From Hyphomonas sp. (GTDB taxonomy: Bacteria; Pseudomonadota; Alphaproteobacteria; Caulobacterales; Hyphomonadaceae), in assembly GCF_022844445.1 (NCBI RefSeq), contig NZ_JALHLS010000008.1, positions 62,001 to 126,000 on the forward strand: DNA of 64,000 nt, read 5' to 3'. The notes under the pieces were generated by a model. The model searched no databases. It had not been told where the DNA came from and saw only the letters and a program-made list of their open reading frames with translations. This document shows, one piece after another, positions 1 through 8,613 of the stretch. The first letter of the stretch is position 1; every line of letters begins with the position of its first letter. The translations under genes were made by a program, and so were the position numbers.

Positions 1-206
1 CGCTCCTTCGCCGAGATCTGGCGCTGGCCGATGATCTTGATGGCGGCGCCGTGCACAAGCTCTGTCGGCGCAATGTGCTGGCGGGCCCGGTCGCCGGCCA
101 GGATCTTGCGGGCAAGCACGCGCAATTCATCATACACTTCGCCCAGCAGCCGGTCGCGGTCGCGGGCCGACATTGCCGAGATGGCGAGTTCCGGTTCATG
201 GCTCAT
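1..206 (-). CDS. ECF-type sigma factor, 3' part beyond the window edge
   Basis: Only the first 68 codons or so lie in the window, starting at the ATG at 206 (MSHEPELAIS). The segment DRLLGEVYDELRVLARK followed by APTELVHGAAIKI resembles the N-terminal region 2 of the PF07638-type ECF sigma-70 factors (pattern: YdELR-LA, then PTeLVHeA). Such factors bind core RNA polymerase and redirect it to a small regulon. The start is supported by a purine-rich stretch (aaagag) about 10 bases upstream on the minus strand. The partner anti-sigma factor, if any, would lie outside the window. Family assignment is good; the regulon is unknown. Confidence 0.72.
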   Translation of the reverse strand, partial: MSHEPELAISAMSARDRDRLLGEVYDELRVLARKILAGDRARQHIAPTELVHGAAIKIIGQRQISAKE

Positions 207-362
207 GGCTGCGCGCTCTTTGATTTCCCCGGGTCAATTGCTGCCTTGGGGGCGGCTTGATTGCAAGCGGCTGCGCGCAACAGGGGAGCGGCGCGGGCGG
301 GCGCAGCGCCTTGAAAAGGCACACGTTACCGGGATTGCCAAAGAATATTCGCAAAGAGCTGA

Positions 363-708
363 ACCGTTTTCTGCGCCGCTGGCCAGAACGACCAGATGCA
401 ATCCGGCCTGAGCGACATCATCGCGCAGAACATGCAGAGCCCGCAGGTCATCGCGATGAACATCGCCTCCGGCCGCCGGTGTGCCGCAGTCCGTCTCCGG
501 TAATCCGTGTGCGCCCTATGCCGGGTGCGACTCGCGCGATGCCTAGGGCAATCCGGTCTATTCGGCGCCGGCCTATCCGCCCTACGCCGTGCCCTACGGA
601 AATCCGGATGTTGTGGTGCGGAAAACGCCGGAGCCGCACGTGAACGGATGGACCGGCGCGGTGGAGGATCGCCCTGCAAATCCGTATCGCGGCCTGATTA
701 CCTCTTGA
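363..708 (+). pseudogene. Decayed gene encoding a Pro/Tyr-rich hypothetical protein
   Basis: Two protein-like stretches lie in different frames. The first runs from about 363 (GQNDQMQSGLSDIIAQNMQS, then PQVIAMNIA). The second, from about 475 to the TGA at 706-708, reads VPQSVSGNPCAPYAG and then NPVYSAPAYPPYAVPYGNPD, ending RPANPYRGLITS. They are joined by one frameshift near 470-480, and the second is interrupted by an in-frame TAG at 544-546. A strong hairpin just downstream (722-751) looks like its old terminator. I do not recognise the protein. The composition (P, Y, A, V) would fit a secreted or surface protein, but this is inference. It could instead be non-coding sequence that happens to read well. 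Confidence 0.45.
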
Positions 709-721
709 GACCTGTCTTGAT

Positions 722-751
722 CCGGGCGTGATTTTGAGCCATCACGCCCGG
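722..751 (+). terminator. Perfect 11-bp hairpin, probable terminator of the decayed gene
   Basis: CCGGGCGTGAT at 722-732 pairs perfectly with ATCACGCCCGG at 741-751 across an 8-base loop. It begins 13 bases after the stop of the remnant ending at 708 and ends 50 bases before the MATE start. It has no clear U-tract, so it may act as a weak terminator or as transcript-end protection. Confidence 0.5.
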
Positions 752-801
752 CTGCTCAGATACCGGATAGCAAACAGCCGGAAAATCAAAGGGAGGGCAG
801 G

Positions 802-2238
802 ATGACCAAGTCACGGCTGCCCGCCTGGGCTCGCCCCGCGGACATTGCAGACCTGATGCGTCTGTCGGTGCCGATCGCCATCAGCCGCATGGCGATGATG
901 TTGATGGGCCTGACGGATGCCATCGTGCTCGGCCAGTATGCGCCGGGCGAGCTGGCCTATGTGCTGAACGCCTGGCTGCCGATGGGCATTTCGCTGGGGT
1001 TGGGCCTCGGCATCCTTCTGGGCGTGCAGGTGCTGACGTCCGAACTTCTGGGCGTGGGCAAGGAAGCCGATTCCGGGCGAATCTTCCGGCGCGGCCTGTT
1101 CTGGGCGGTGATCCTCGCGGGCGCGTTGACGCTGGTCCTGGTGCCGACCGCGGACAGTTTCTTCCGCTGGGTTTTCATCACCATCGCGCCGGCCAGCGAA
1201 ACGGCCGGTATCGACGCGCCGCCGGAAGTGGTGGCGGCCGAGACCGCCTCGGTCACGCGCATCCTTGCCTTCGGCCTGATGGGTCACATGATGAGCCAGG
1301 CCTGCAGCTATTATCTTGAAGCGCTGCGCCGGCCGCTGCTGGTGACCATCGTCATGTATACGGGCGTGGTGTTCAACCTGTTCCTCAACCTCGCCTTCGT
1401 CGGCGGATGGTGGGGCATGCCGCAGATGGGCGCAGAGGGCGTGGCCTGGGCGACCACGATCACGCGCTGGTTGATCGTGGTGGCGATGCTGATCTTCGTG
1501 GCGCGCCTGACGCCGGGCTTCCGCCGCTCGCCTCCGGCGCCGGCCGGTGAGGCGCGGCGCCAGCTGGAAGTCGGCACCGGCACCGCCATCAGCAATGTTG
1601 CCGAATGGGGCGGCTTCAACATCACGTTCGTTATCGCGACCTGGATCTCGATCGCGGCCAACTCCGTCTATGGCTACACCGTGCAGGTGATGGGCCTGTG
1701 CTTCATGTTCTATCTCGGCATCGCCTCGGCCACGTCCGTGCGGGTTGCTGAAGGCATGGGGCGCGGCGACGGGCAGGCGGTGAAGAATGCCGGGCGTCTC
1801 GGCGTGGTGGCGACCATCGTCATGGGCCTGATCCTGTGCGTGGTGCTTGTGTTGTTCCGCGACTTCATCTCGATCCTGCTGGTGCGCGAGGATGCGGTCA
1901 TCAGCGGCGTCGCTCTGGCGCCGGCGATTGCGGCGCTGCTCTGGCTGGCGGCGCTGGCAACGGTCTTCGACGGGTTGCAGGCGACCGCCTCGTTTGCGCT
2001 GCGCGCGCAGGGCATGGTCTGGCTGCCGACGGCGATCCATGTCGGCTCGTTCTTCCTGGTGATGATCCCGGTCTGCTACTGGCTCGGCATCACGCAGGGA
2101 CGCGGGGCGCAGGGCGTGCTCGAAGGCGCAACCGTCGGCGTGCTGGTGGCGGGATTGCTGCAGGTGGCGCTGCTGGAATGGAAAGCGGCGCGCCCCATCA
2201 AGGAACGCGCCGCCGGAACCGTCTTCATACCCCACTGA
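802..2238 (+). CDS. MATE family multidrug efflux transporter
   Basis: A 478-residue protein with about twelve hydrophobic segments and the two-lobe layout of the MATE (MatE, NorM/DinF-like) family, of normal length for it. The N-terminal lobe begins ADIADLMRLSVPIAISRMA and continues GLTDAIVLGQYAPGELAYV. The second lobe begins near residue 255 (VGTGTAISNVAEWGGFN). MATE proteins export cationic drugs and metabolites using Na+ or H+ gradients across the inner membrane. A good ribosome binding site (agggagggcagg) precedes the ATG at 802. It is monocistronic and converges with the HU gene 12 bases away. The substrate cannot be told from the sequence. Confidence 0.9.
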   Translation: MTKSRLPAWARPADIADLMRLSVPIAISRMAMMLMGLTDAIVLGQYAPGELAYVLNAWLPMGISLGLGLGILLGVQVLTSELLGVGKEADSGRIFRRGLFWAVILAGALTLVLVPTADSFFRWVFITIAPASETAGIDAPPEVVAAETASVTRILAFGLMGHMMSQACSYYLEALRRPLLVTIVMYTGVVFNLFLNLAFVGGWWGMPQMGAEGVAWATTITRWLIVVAMLIFVARLTPGFRRSPPAPAGEARRQLEVGTGTAISNVAEWGGFNITFVIATWISIAANSVYGYTVQVMGLCFMFYLGIASATSVRVAEGMGRGDGQAVKNAGRLGVVATIVMGLILCVVLVLFRDFISILLVREDAVISGVALAPAIAALLWLAALATVFDGLQATASFALRAQGMVWLPTAIHVGSFFLVMIPVCYWLGITQGRGAQGVLEGATVGVLVAGLLQVALLEWKAARPIKERAAGTVFIPH

Positions 2239-2250
2239 GGGGCGGGAAGG

Positions 2251-2517
2251 TCAGATGTCCTTGAGAACCGAGGCCGGCTTGAAAGCCACCGAGGTTTTTT
2301 CCGGAATCTTGATCACTTCCTTGGTCGCAGGGTTGCGGCCTTCACGGGCGTTGCGCGTCTTGGCGACGAACGTGCCGAAACCGGCGATTGCAACCTGCTC
2401 GCGACCCTTAACCGAGGCTGCGATGGTGTCGAAAACTGCGTCGACGGCCTTGCCGGCTTCCGCTTGCGAAATGCCGACGGCCGTGGCCACCGCTTTGGTC
2501 AGTTCACCCTTGTTCAT
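2251..2517 (-). CDS. HU family DNA-binding protein
   Basis: An 88-residue protein starting MNKGELTKAVATAVGISQ. It has the HU/IHF fold signature, including the beta-arm region GFGTFVAKTRNAREGRNPATKEVI and the C-terminal PEKTSVAFKPASVLK. HU proteins are small dimeric nucleoid-associated proteins that bend DNA without strict sequence preference. The length is typical (about 90). The start is fixed by a clear GAGGAG seven bases upstream. The 100-base leader upstream contains the palindrome GATTCGAATC at 2574-2583, a possible regulatory site. Assignment to HU rather than IHF is favoured by length and by the K-rich arm. Confidence 0.95.
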   Translation of the reverse strand: MNKGELTKAVATAVGISQAEAGKAVDAVFDTIAASVKGREQVAIAGFGTFVAKTRNAREGRNPATKEVIKIPEKTSVAFKPASVLKDI

Positions 2518-2617
2518 AGGGGTTCTCCTCTAGATTAAATGACGCCAGGGACGCCATTGGGCCGACTTACCCACGATTCGAATCCCGTGGATACGCCGGA
2601 ACCCCAATAAACACGGG

Positions 2618-3532
2618 CTAAACGCCGAGAATCCAGCCCTCTTCGCCGGTAATGACCCCGTTCTGTTCTTCGGAAAGGGATTTGCCTGTGGAAAAAGCGG
2701 CTCCGAGGGCGTTTTTCTCGTCCAGATCGGCGTAGTGGCGGGCAATCTGGCGCACTTGGGCCTCGTCGGCGACCTCGCCTTTTTCCGGCGCCGGCTTAAC
2801 CAGCGAGGGGTAGATCTCGGCGATCACAATCTCGACGCCGTCGAGCATTTCGGCGGTCAGAGGGGCGCCTTCACCGATCTCGAAAGGCCACACACGGGCC
2901 TTCGGCCAGGCCTGCCGGAGAGCATGCACATGCGGGATGCCGGTCAGGCTCTGGCTGCCGACCGATCCTGCACCGTAAAGTTGCCAGCAGGATTTTGGCG
3001 ACGCGCCTGGCACGCTGCGCAGGCGCTGCTCCGCGAGGCGGAACTCGGCGAGTGGCTGGCCGGCATAGTCGGGCTTGGTCGAGGAAAGGGTGGTTGCCCG
3101 GTCAGACGGCGGCGCGCCCCAGAACGGATAGGGCCCCTTGGAGATCGTGTAGTTGAGGCCGGCGGCGATGGCGAAGCGCGGACGGGAGTTATTGTCCGGC
3201 TTGTCCTTGTAGCGCGTCGCCAGATGCGCGTGCATCGCGGCCCAGGGTGCTTGCTTCGCGGTGTCCAGGCCAAGCGCCTTCGCCGTGCCCGCCGGATAGC
3301 CGAGCGAGAAGTCGAACCCGAGCAGGACCTTGTCGCCGCGCTTCGTCAGCTTGGCGAGCATGTCCTCGATGAACGCACGCGCTTTCAGGCGCGTGTCGAT
3401 GTTCACCGCCTTGAACTGCAGCTTCAGGCGCGCGTCCTTGACCAGCATGCCGATCCAGATCGAGTTCGGACCGAGCGCCGGCTTTGCCGCCGCGCTCCAG
3501 TCCACCATGATGTATGCGTCGAACAGGGCCAT
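2618..3532 (-). CDS. Conserved protein with VDWS motif, probable RNase H-like fold
   Basis: A 304-residue protein. The N-terminal AYIMVDWSAAAKPALGPNSIW and the central GFDFSLGYPAG each place Asp and Ser/Thr residues at the end of a beta strand, as in DUF429-like proteins with an RNase H fold. In some alphaproteobacteria such proteins carry vague names linked to molybdopterin or cobalamin synthesis; I see no support for a specific pathway. It starts four bases after the stop of the upstream oxidoreductase on the same strand, so the two are probably co-transcribed. No signal peptide is present, so it should be cytoplasmic. Function unknown; the fold assignment is an inference from motif spacing. 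Confidence 0.6.
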   Translation of the reverse strand: MALFDAYIMVDWSAAAKPALGPNSIWIGMLVKDARLKLQFKAVNIDTRLKARAFIEDMLAKLTKRGDKVLLGFDFSLGYPAGTAKALGLDTAKQAPWAAMHAHLATRYKDKPDNNSRPRFAIAAGLNYTISKGPYPFWGAPPSDRATTLSSTKPDYAGQPLAEFRLAEQRLRSVPGASPKSCWQLYGAGSVGSQSLTGIPHVHALRQAWPKARVWPFEIGEGAPLTAEMLDGVEIVIAEIYPSLVKPAPEKGEVADEAQVRQIARHYADLDEKNALGAAFSTGKSLSEEQNGVITGEEGWILGV

Positions 3533-3536
3533 GGCG

Positions 3537-4559
3537 TTACGCGAGCTTGACCAGCATCTTGCCGGTGTTGGCGCCGGTGAAGAGGCCGAGGAAAGCCTCG
3601 GGCGCCTTTTCGATTCCGGTCATGACAGTTTCCTCGAATTTCATCTGGCCGCCCGCAATCCACTTCGCCATGTCGGCAAGGAAGGCAGGCTGCATGTCGG
3701 CGTGGGTGGAGACGATGAAGCCCTGCAGCTTCAGCTGCTTGCCCACTGCCTGGATGATGTTGTGCGGGCCGGTCGGCACGCCGGTCTCGTTGTACTGCGC
3801 GATCATTCCGCAAAGGGCGAAGCGTGCGAGCGGGCGGGCGACTTCGATGGCCGCCGTCAGATGGTCGCCGCCGACATTGTCGAAATAGACGTCGATGCCC
3901 TTGGGCGCCGCAGCCCGCAGGGCGGCGACGAGGCCGTCATAGCCCTTGGCCTGCTTGTAATCGATGACGTGGTCGGCGCCGAGCGACTTGACCAGCGCGC
4001 ACTTTTCAGCGCCGCCGGCCGAGCCGATAACGGTGGCACCCTTGATCTTGGCGATCTGCACGACCGTCGAGCCGACCGCGCCGGCGGCGCCGGAGACGAA
4101 CACGACATCGGTGGGCTTCAGTTCCGCGATGCGCAGGAGGCCGGCATAGGCCGTCAGGCCCGGCATGCCGGCGACGCCGAGGAAGGCGCTCTCGGGCAGG
4201 CCGGTGGCGGGCAGTTTCTGCACGGCGGCTGCCGCAGGCTGCGCCGTCCAGGCCGTGCGCCAGCCGAGGAAGGAGGAGACGAGGTCGCCGACTTTGTAAT
4301 CCGGATGCGCGGAGGCGGTCACCCGGCCGACGGCGCCGCCCTGCAGCGTTTCGCCGATCTGGAAGGGCGGCACATAGCTCTCGCGGTCATACATCCGGCC
4401 GCGCATGTAGGGGTCGACCGACATCCAGGTATTCATCACCTGAATCTCACCTTCGCCCGGCGCCCGTACGTCGACCGCTTTCGTCTGGAAGTCCGAAAGT
4501 TTCGGCATGCCCACGGGGCGGGCTGCGAGAGACCATTCCGTCGAAGTCAACTTGGCCAT
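3537..4559 (-). CDS. NADP-dependent medium-chain oxidoreductase (CurA/PTGR-like)
   Basis: A 340-residue zinc-independent MDR-superfamily enzyme. The N-terminal half has MSVDPYMRGRM, the hallmark of the leukotriene B4 dehydrogenase/prostaglandin reductase/CurA branch. The nucleotide-binding motif SGAAGAVGSTVVQIAK is of the AxxGxxG type. Relatives reduce the C=C bond of alpha,beta-unsaturated aldehydes and ketones with NADPH. The ATG at 4559 (MAKLTSTE) is preferred over the ATG at 4565 because GAGAGGTG lies eight bases upstream of the former and directly abuts the latter. The next gene follows after four bases. It diverges from the Gfo/Idh/MocA gene at 4712. The substrate is unknown. Confidence 0.88.
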   Translation of the reverse strand: MAKLTSTEWSLAARPVGMPKLSDFQTKAVDVRAPGEGEIQVMNTWMSVDPYMRGRMYDRESYVPPFQIGETLQGGAVGRVTASAHPDYKVGDLVSSFLGWRTAWTAQPAAAAVQKLPATGLPESAFLGVAGMPGLTAYAGLLRIAELKPTDVVFVSGAAGAVGSTVVQIAKIKGATVIGSAGGAEKCALVKSLGADHVIDYKQAKGYDGLVAALRAAAPKGIDVYFDNVGGDHLTAAIEVARPLARFALCGMIAQYNETGVPTGPHNIIQAVGKQLKLQGFIVSTHADMQPAFLADMAKWIAGGQMKFEETVMTGIEKAPEAFLGLFTGANTGKMLVKLA

Positions 4560-4711
4560 GTCCATCACCTCTCTATTGTTTTGTGCTGGGTCCACATGAA
4601 CTGGCTGGCGCGGCCTGTGAAGGGGGCGAGCCGAAGATTCAGCTGCCGCTGCGACACTTGCAGGGCCGCGTTTAGGGTGCCATTGCGGATGGCAAAAGGG
4701 ACGGAACCCGG

Positions 4712-5632
4712 ATGACGAAGCTGAAAGTGGGCGTCGCAGGCGCAGGTGTTTTCGGAAACTACCATGCGCAGAAAGCCGCCGCATCGGCGCGGGCCGACCT
4801 GACAGGCATTTTCGATGTTGACCTTGGCCGGGCCGAAAGGCTGGCCGAGACATTCGGCGCCCGCGGCTTTGACGACTATGCCGCATTTCTCGAGGGATGT
4901 GACGCGGTTGTGATCGCGGTGCCGGCCACCTGGCACGAATCCCTCTCGCGACAGGCGATCGAGGCCAACCGGCATGTGCTTGTGGAAAAGCCGCTGGCGC
5001 TGTCTGGCGTTGCGGCGCGCGACCTTGCTGACGAAGCCGCCGCGCGCGGGCGCATCCTGCAGGTCGGTCACCAGGAGCGTTTCGTCGCGAAAGCGATGGG
5101 CGTGCTGGCAATCGAGGAAGTGCCGCTGCTGGTCGAGTCCGTGCGCTCGGGGCCGCCGGCACCGGGCGGGCGGGCAGGCGATGTCTCGGTGATCTGGGAT
5201 CTGATGATCCATGACCTCGACCTTGCCGCCATGCTGCTGGGCCGTGAGTTCACGGGCGTCGAAGCAACAGGGCGCCGCGTGCACTCGCCCCACATCGACG
5301 AAGCGGAAGCGGTGTTCACCTATGCCAGCGGCGGCAAGGCAAAGCTGCGCGCAAGCCGCGCCGCAGAAATCCGTGAACGGACGATGCGCGTGGTTTACCC
5401 CTCCGGCGAGATCGACATCGATTTCCTCACGCGCAAGCTCAAGAACACGACGCCCTATGAAGTGCGCGTGGACATTGCGGCAGACCTTCCCGATCCGCTC
5501 GGCGCGGCGGACGAGGGCTTCTATGCCGCCTGCCTCGGTCTCGCGCGCAGCCCGGTGCCCGCGCATGGCACGGTCGCCGCCGTCGCGATGGCAGAGGCCG
5601 CAGAGGCCGCCGTTCTGGCAGGCGTGGACTGA
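4712..5632 (+). CDS. Gfo/Idh/MocA family oxidoreductase
   Basis: A 306-residue protein. The N-terminal Rossmann fold begins KVGVAGAGVFGNYHAQ, followed by the family's EKP motif (HVLVEKPLALSG, near residue 94), whose Lys is catalytic. The C-terminal domain carries VSVIWDLMIHDLDLA, where the conserved His of this fold is found. The family oxidises sugars or sugar nucleotides with NAD(P). The length is slightly short but complete. It faces the CurA-like gene divergently and converges with the SDR gene across an inverted repeat (5649-5678). UDP-GlcNAc 3-dehydrogenases (GnnA) also belong to this family, but no lipid A gene is adjacent to support that. Confidence 0.85.
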   Translation: MTKLKVGVAGAGVFGNYHAQKAAASARADLTGIFDVDLGRAERLAETFGARGFDDYAAFLEGCDAVVIAVPATWHESLSRQAIEANRHVLVEKPLALSGVAARDLADEAAARGRILQVGHQERFVAKAMGVLAIEEVPLLVESVRSGPPAPGGRAGDVSVIWDLMIHDLDLAAMLLGREFTGVEATGRRVHSPHIDEAEAVFTYASGGKAKLRASRAAEIRERTMRVVYPSGEIDIDFLTRKLKNTTPYEVRVDIAADLPDPLGAADEGFYAACLGLARSPVPAHGTVAAVAMAEAAEAAVLAGVD

Positions 5633-5648
5633 GCCGCAACCCAATGCA

Positions 5649-5678
5649 GCTCATCCTTCGATGTCGCTCAGGATGAGC
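5649..5678. repeat. Inverted repeat resembling dispersed CATCCTTCG...AGGATG elements
   Basis: GCTCATCCT at 5649-5657 and AGGATGAGC at 5670-5678 form a perfect 9-bp stem around a 12-base loop. Elements of the form CTCATCCTTCGA...TCAGGATGAG are scattered between genes in many alphaproteobacterial genomes (recalled, not searched). This one sits between two convergent genes (stops at 5632 and 5709) and could end transcription from both sides. I found no second copy in this window. Confidence 0.6.
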
Positions 5679-5708
5679 GCGGAGTTGTCGTGTGAGGGAT
5701 GCTGAAGC

Positions 5709-6425
5709 TTAGCCCGCCGCCAGGTCGCGATAGACTACCCGCGCGCCTGTCCGCGTCTCGGTCTTGCTGACGAGCTTCACCAGTTCCTTCGCCACCGCTT
5801 CCGGTGTGGGCAGCGTCATCGGGTCTTCGCCCGGCATCGCTTCGGCGCGCATACCGGTGCGCACGGCGCCGGGGTCGAACAGGTTCACGCGCAGCGCCAT
5901 TTTCTCGTTCTCGTCGGCCCAGGCTTTTACCAGCGCTTCGAGGCCAGCCTTGGAGGCCTGGTAAGGCCCCCAGAAAGCGCGCGGGCGCGGCACGACGCCG
6001 GATGTGACGAACACCGCACGCGGGGCGTCCGACTGGTGCAGCAGCGGGCCGAGCGCGCGGATCAGGTGGGCGTTCGCGGTCAGGTTCACCTGGATGGTTT
6101 CCTCGAGGCTGCGCGGGCCGGTTGTCTCCAGCGGGCCAAGCGTGCCGAGGAGGCCGGCATTGGCAACGAAGCCGTCGAGATGTCCGAACTTCTCTGTCAG
6201 CGCCTTGCCGAGCGTCTCGATACCCTTGGTGTCCTTCAGGTCCATCGGCACCAGCAGCGCCTCGGAGCCGAGCGCGCGGATCTCGTCGTCGAGCTTCTGC
6301 AGCGCGGCCTTGGAGCGGGCAACAGCGATCACGAGGTCACCCTGCCGGGCGAGTTCCAGCGCAGCGGCGCGGCCGATCCCGCGCGAGGCGCCGGTGACGA
6401 GAATGAGGCGGGGTGTCTGGGTCAT
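5709..6425 (-). CDS. Short-chain dehydrogenase/reductase (SDR)
   Basis: A 238-residue classical SDR. It shows the cofactor motif TGASRGIG near residue 12, NAG at about 89, a catalytic Ser in VTSGVV and YQASK as the YxxxK active site. These enzymes reduce or oxidise alcohols and ketones with NAD(P)H. It lies directly downstream of purF on the same strand (21 bases between). An SDR after purF is a neighbourhood I recall from other alphaproteobacteria, and such copies are often named 3-oxoacyl reductases without proof. The substrate is unknown. Confidence 0.88.
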   Translation of the reverse strand: MTQTPRLILVTGASRGIGRAAALELARQGDLVIAVARSKAALQKLDDEIRALGSEALLVPMDLKDTKGIETLGKALTEKFGHLDGFVANAGLLGTLGPLETTGPRSLEETIQVNLTANAHLIRALGPLLHQSDAPRAVFVTSGVVPRPRAFWGPYQASKAGLEALVKAWADENEKMALRVNLFDPGAVRTGMRAEAMPGEDPMTLPTPEAVAKELVKLVSKTETRTGARVVYRDLAAG

Positions 6426-6446
6426 GGCGCGCCTTTAGCGCGCGGC

Positions 6447-7898
6447 TCAGACGTCGTCCAGCAATGACAGCTGACGTTCCTTGTCGGCCTGGTCCTGCTG
6501 GTAGTCGACCAGCGGGGTCGGATACTCGCCGGTGAAACAGTGATCTGCAAATTGCGGGATCATACTGTTGCGCAGCGGCTCGCCGATCGCCTTGTATAGG
6601 CCGGGGACCGAGAGGAAACCGAGGCTTTCGACTTTCAGCTCGCGCACCATTTCCTCATGGGTATGGGTCGCGGCGAACAGCTCGGACTTGCCGGCCATGT
6701 CGATGCCGTAGAAATCCGGATTCAGGATCGGCGGGCTGGCAGAGCGGAAGTGGATCTCGCGGGCGCCGGCCTCGCGCACCATCTGCACGATCTTCTTCGA
6801 CGTGTTGCCGCGCACGATGGAGTCGTCGACGAGGATCACGCGCTTGCCTTCGAGGGCGGCGCGGTTCGGGCTGTGCTTCTTCGAGATCGCGGTCTGGCGG
6901 CCGAGTTGTGTCGGCTGAATGAAGGTGCGCCCGACATAGTGGTTGCGGATGATCCCCATCTGGAACGGGATGCCGGACGCTTCGGAGAAGCCAAGCGCGG
7001 CCGGCACGCCGGAGTCCGGCACCGGCACGATCACGTCAGCATCGGCGGGCGTCTCGGCGGCCAGCTGGTGGCCCATCCGGCGGCGCACTTCGTAGACAGA
7101 GCGGCCCTGGATGAAACTGTCGGGGCGCGCGAAGTAGACATATTCGAACACGCAGGGGCTCGGCGGGCGCGGCGCGAAGGCGCGGAAACTCTCGAGGCCC
7201 TCGTCCGAAATGACGACGACTTCGCCATTCTCGATCTCGCGCACGAATTCGGCGCCGATGATGTCGAGCGCGCAGGTTTCCGAAGCGAGCACATAGGCGT
7301 TGCCAATGCGGCCCAGCACGAGCGGACGAAGGCCGATGGGGTCGCGCGCGCCGATCAGTTTCTTGCCGGTGATGCCGACGAGGGCGTAGCCGCCTTCAAT
7401 CTGGTGCATCGCGTCGATCAGGCGGTCGACGAAGCGTTTCTTGGAGCTGCGCGCGACGAGGTGGAGAATCACCTCGGTGTCCATGGTGGACTGGAAGATG
7501 GCGCCGTCCTTGACCAGCTGCTGGCGCACCTGGCGCGCGTTGGTCAGGTTGCCATTGTGCGCGACGGCGAAGCCGCCGAGCGCGAGGTCGGCAAAGATCG
7601 GCTGGATGTTGCGAAGCATCGGCCGGCCCTGCGTGGAATACCGGTTGTGGCCGATGGCGGCGTGGCCGGGCAGGCGCTGGCGCAGATCGCCGCCAAAATG
7701 CTCGCCGACGAGGCCCATGTGGCGTTCGGAGTTGAAGCGCTTGCCGTCAAAACTGACGATGCCGCACGCTTCCTGGCCGCGGTGCTGGAGCGCATGGAGG
7801 CCGAGCGCCGTGAGGAGGCTCGCTTCCTTGTTCCCGAACACGCCAAAAACCCCGCACTCTTCGCGTGGCTTGTCGTCATCGTTGTCGAAATAGGCCAT
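6447..7898 (-). CDS. purF: Amidophosphoribosyltransferase
   Basis: A 483-residue class II glutamine amidotransferase that makes phosphoribosylamine from PRPP and glutamine, the first committed step of purine synthesis. Starting at the ATG at 7898, the nucleophile is Cys15 in REECGVFG, so a short propeptide must be removed as in the Bacillus-type enzyme. HRGQEACGI, HNGNLTN and the PRPP loop ILVDDSIVRGNTS are all present. The frame stays open to 8063, but the longer N-terminus overlaps the upstream lipoprotein gene and reads poorly. Near the C-terminus only one Cys (HCFTGEYP) stands where Bacillus-type enzymes have a CxxC of their iron-sulfur site, so a cluster may be absent. Downstream is the SDR gene. 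Confidence 0.95.
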   Translation of the reverse strand: MAYFDNDDDKPREECGVFGVFGNKEASLLTALGLHALQHRGQEACGIVSFDGKRFNSERHMGLVGEHFGGDLRQRLPGHAAIGHNRYSTQGRPMLRNIQPIFADLALGGFAVAHNGNLTNARQVRQQLVKDGAIFQSTMDTEVILHLVARSSKKRFVDRLIDAMHQIEGGYALVGITGKKLIGARDPIGLRPLVLGRIGNAYVLASETCALDIIGAEFVREIENGEVVVISDEGLESFRAFAPRPPSPCVFEYVYFARPDSFIQGRSVYEVRRRMGHQLAAETPADADVIVPVPDSGVPAALGFSEASGIPFQMGIIRNHYVGRTFIQPTQLGRQTAISKKHSPNRAALEGKRVILVDDSIVRGNTSKKIVQMVREAGAREIHFRSASPPILNPDFYGIDMAGKSELFAATHTHEEMVRELKVESLGFLSVPGLYKAIGEPLRNSMIPQFADHCFTGEYPTPLVDYQQDQADKERQLSLLDDV

Positions 7899-8538
7899 CG
7901 GAAGGTCCGACTCGCTTTGGGGCGCCGCTGCCCGAGGCGGGATATAGTTCGGTTTTTTCGGCTGTGAAAGGGCGCAGATGCGATCCTTTCTGCCGAAGGG
8001 CGGGGATTGGCCAACACGAGTCCCGTAAAGGACCAGTTTTCGCGCAGGAAGGGTCACTGGCATAGCGGCCCTCCTCGAGGCTGATGATCAGGCGGCCGTC
8101 AGGATAAGCGCCCAGCAGGTCCGACAGGGGCGCGCCGATCCCGATTCCAGTGTTGCCGGCGATGCCAGGCGTGTCCGCCCCGATGTTGCAGAGCTTGCCT
8201 TCGGCGCCGAAGTTTCCGGTGACCGTCTGGCCTGTTTCAAGGTTCACGGCCGCCTTGGCCTCGTCGGCGCCCTCAAGATTGCGCGTGGACCGTTCGACCG
8301 GCACTGTCTGCGCCCTGAGTTCGTCGAGGGGCATGCCGATGCGCCGGAACCGCATGGCTGGCACGGCTGCGTTGAACCGGGCAGGAACGGCGGGCTTTGC
8401 GCCGCTGATGCCGGACTCCGGTGTCGGTGTTGCGGCAGGGACCGTCACGCTGTCGCCGGTGTCGGGCTCGCCGCACGCGGAGGCATGCAGGGCTAGGGCG
8501 CCAGACGCCAGCACAATGGGAAATCGCTTGCGGGCCAT
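7876..8538 (-). CDS. Putative lipoprotein of unknown function upstream of purF
   Basis: A 220-residue product with a hydrophobic signal and a possible lipobox (LALHASACGEP, Cys about residue 22). An AGGGAGGG ribosome binding site five bases before the ATG at 8538 fixes the start. The middle part (GIGIGAPLSDLLGAYPDG) resembles small secreted proteins with repeated GIxxGxxxxxL-xxYG motifs, though I cannot name the family. The last 50 or so residues, after YASDPSC, are less convincing and overlap the purF start by 23 bases; a frameshift near 8060 would explain this, but I cannot show it. The gene lies between the esterase gene and purF. Confidence 0.6.
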   Translation of the reverse strand: MARKRFPIVLASGALALHASACGEPDTGDSVTVPAATPTPESGISGAKPAVPARFNAAVPAMRFRRIGMPLDELRAQTVPVERSTRNLEGADEAKAAVNLETGQTVTGNFGAEGKLCNIGADTPGIAGNTGIGIGAPLSDLLGAYPDGRLIISLEEGRYASDPSCAKTGPLRDSCWPIPALRQKGSHLRPFTAEKTELYPASGSGAPKRVGPSDGLFRQR

Positions 8539-8613
8539 CCGGCCCTCCCTGATGGCAGGCACGCCGCGCCGATGCTTTCAGGTAAACCCTGAAGGACGCC
8601 TCCGGTTCCCGGT

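Noticed and set aside
811-2235. Long open frames on the strand opposite the MATE gene
   Set aside because: These are high-GC mirror frames; the translation is His/Arg/Gln-rich and has no start signal, while the plus-strand frame is a clear transporter.
2560-2600. A tRNA T-arm-like sequence (GATTCGAATC with flanking CCACG/CGTGG) in the HU leader
   Set aside because: No acceptor stem, anticodon arm or CCA fits around it on either strand; it is a short palindrome only.
4565-5644. Minus-strand frames covering the Gfo/Idh/MocA gene and extending the CurA-like gene to 5162
   Set aside because: The extension is Arg/Pro-rich with no family signal, and a good ribosome binding site supports the start at 4559.
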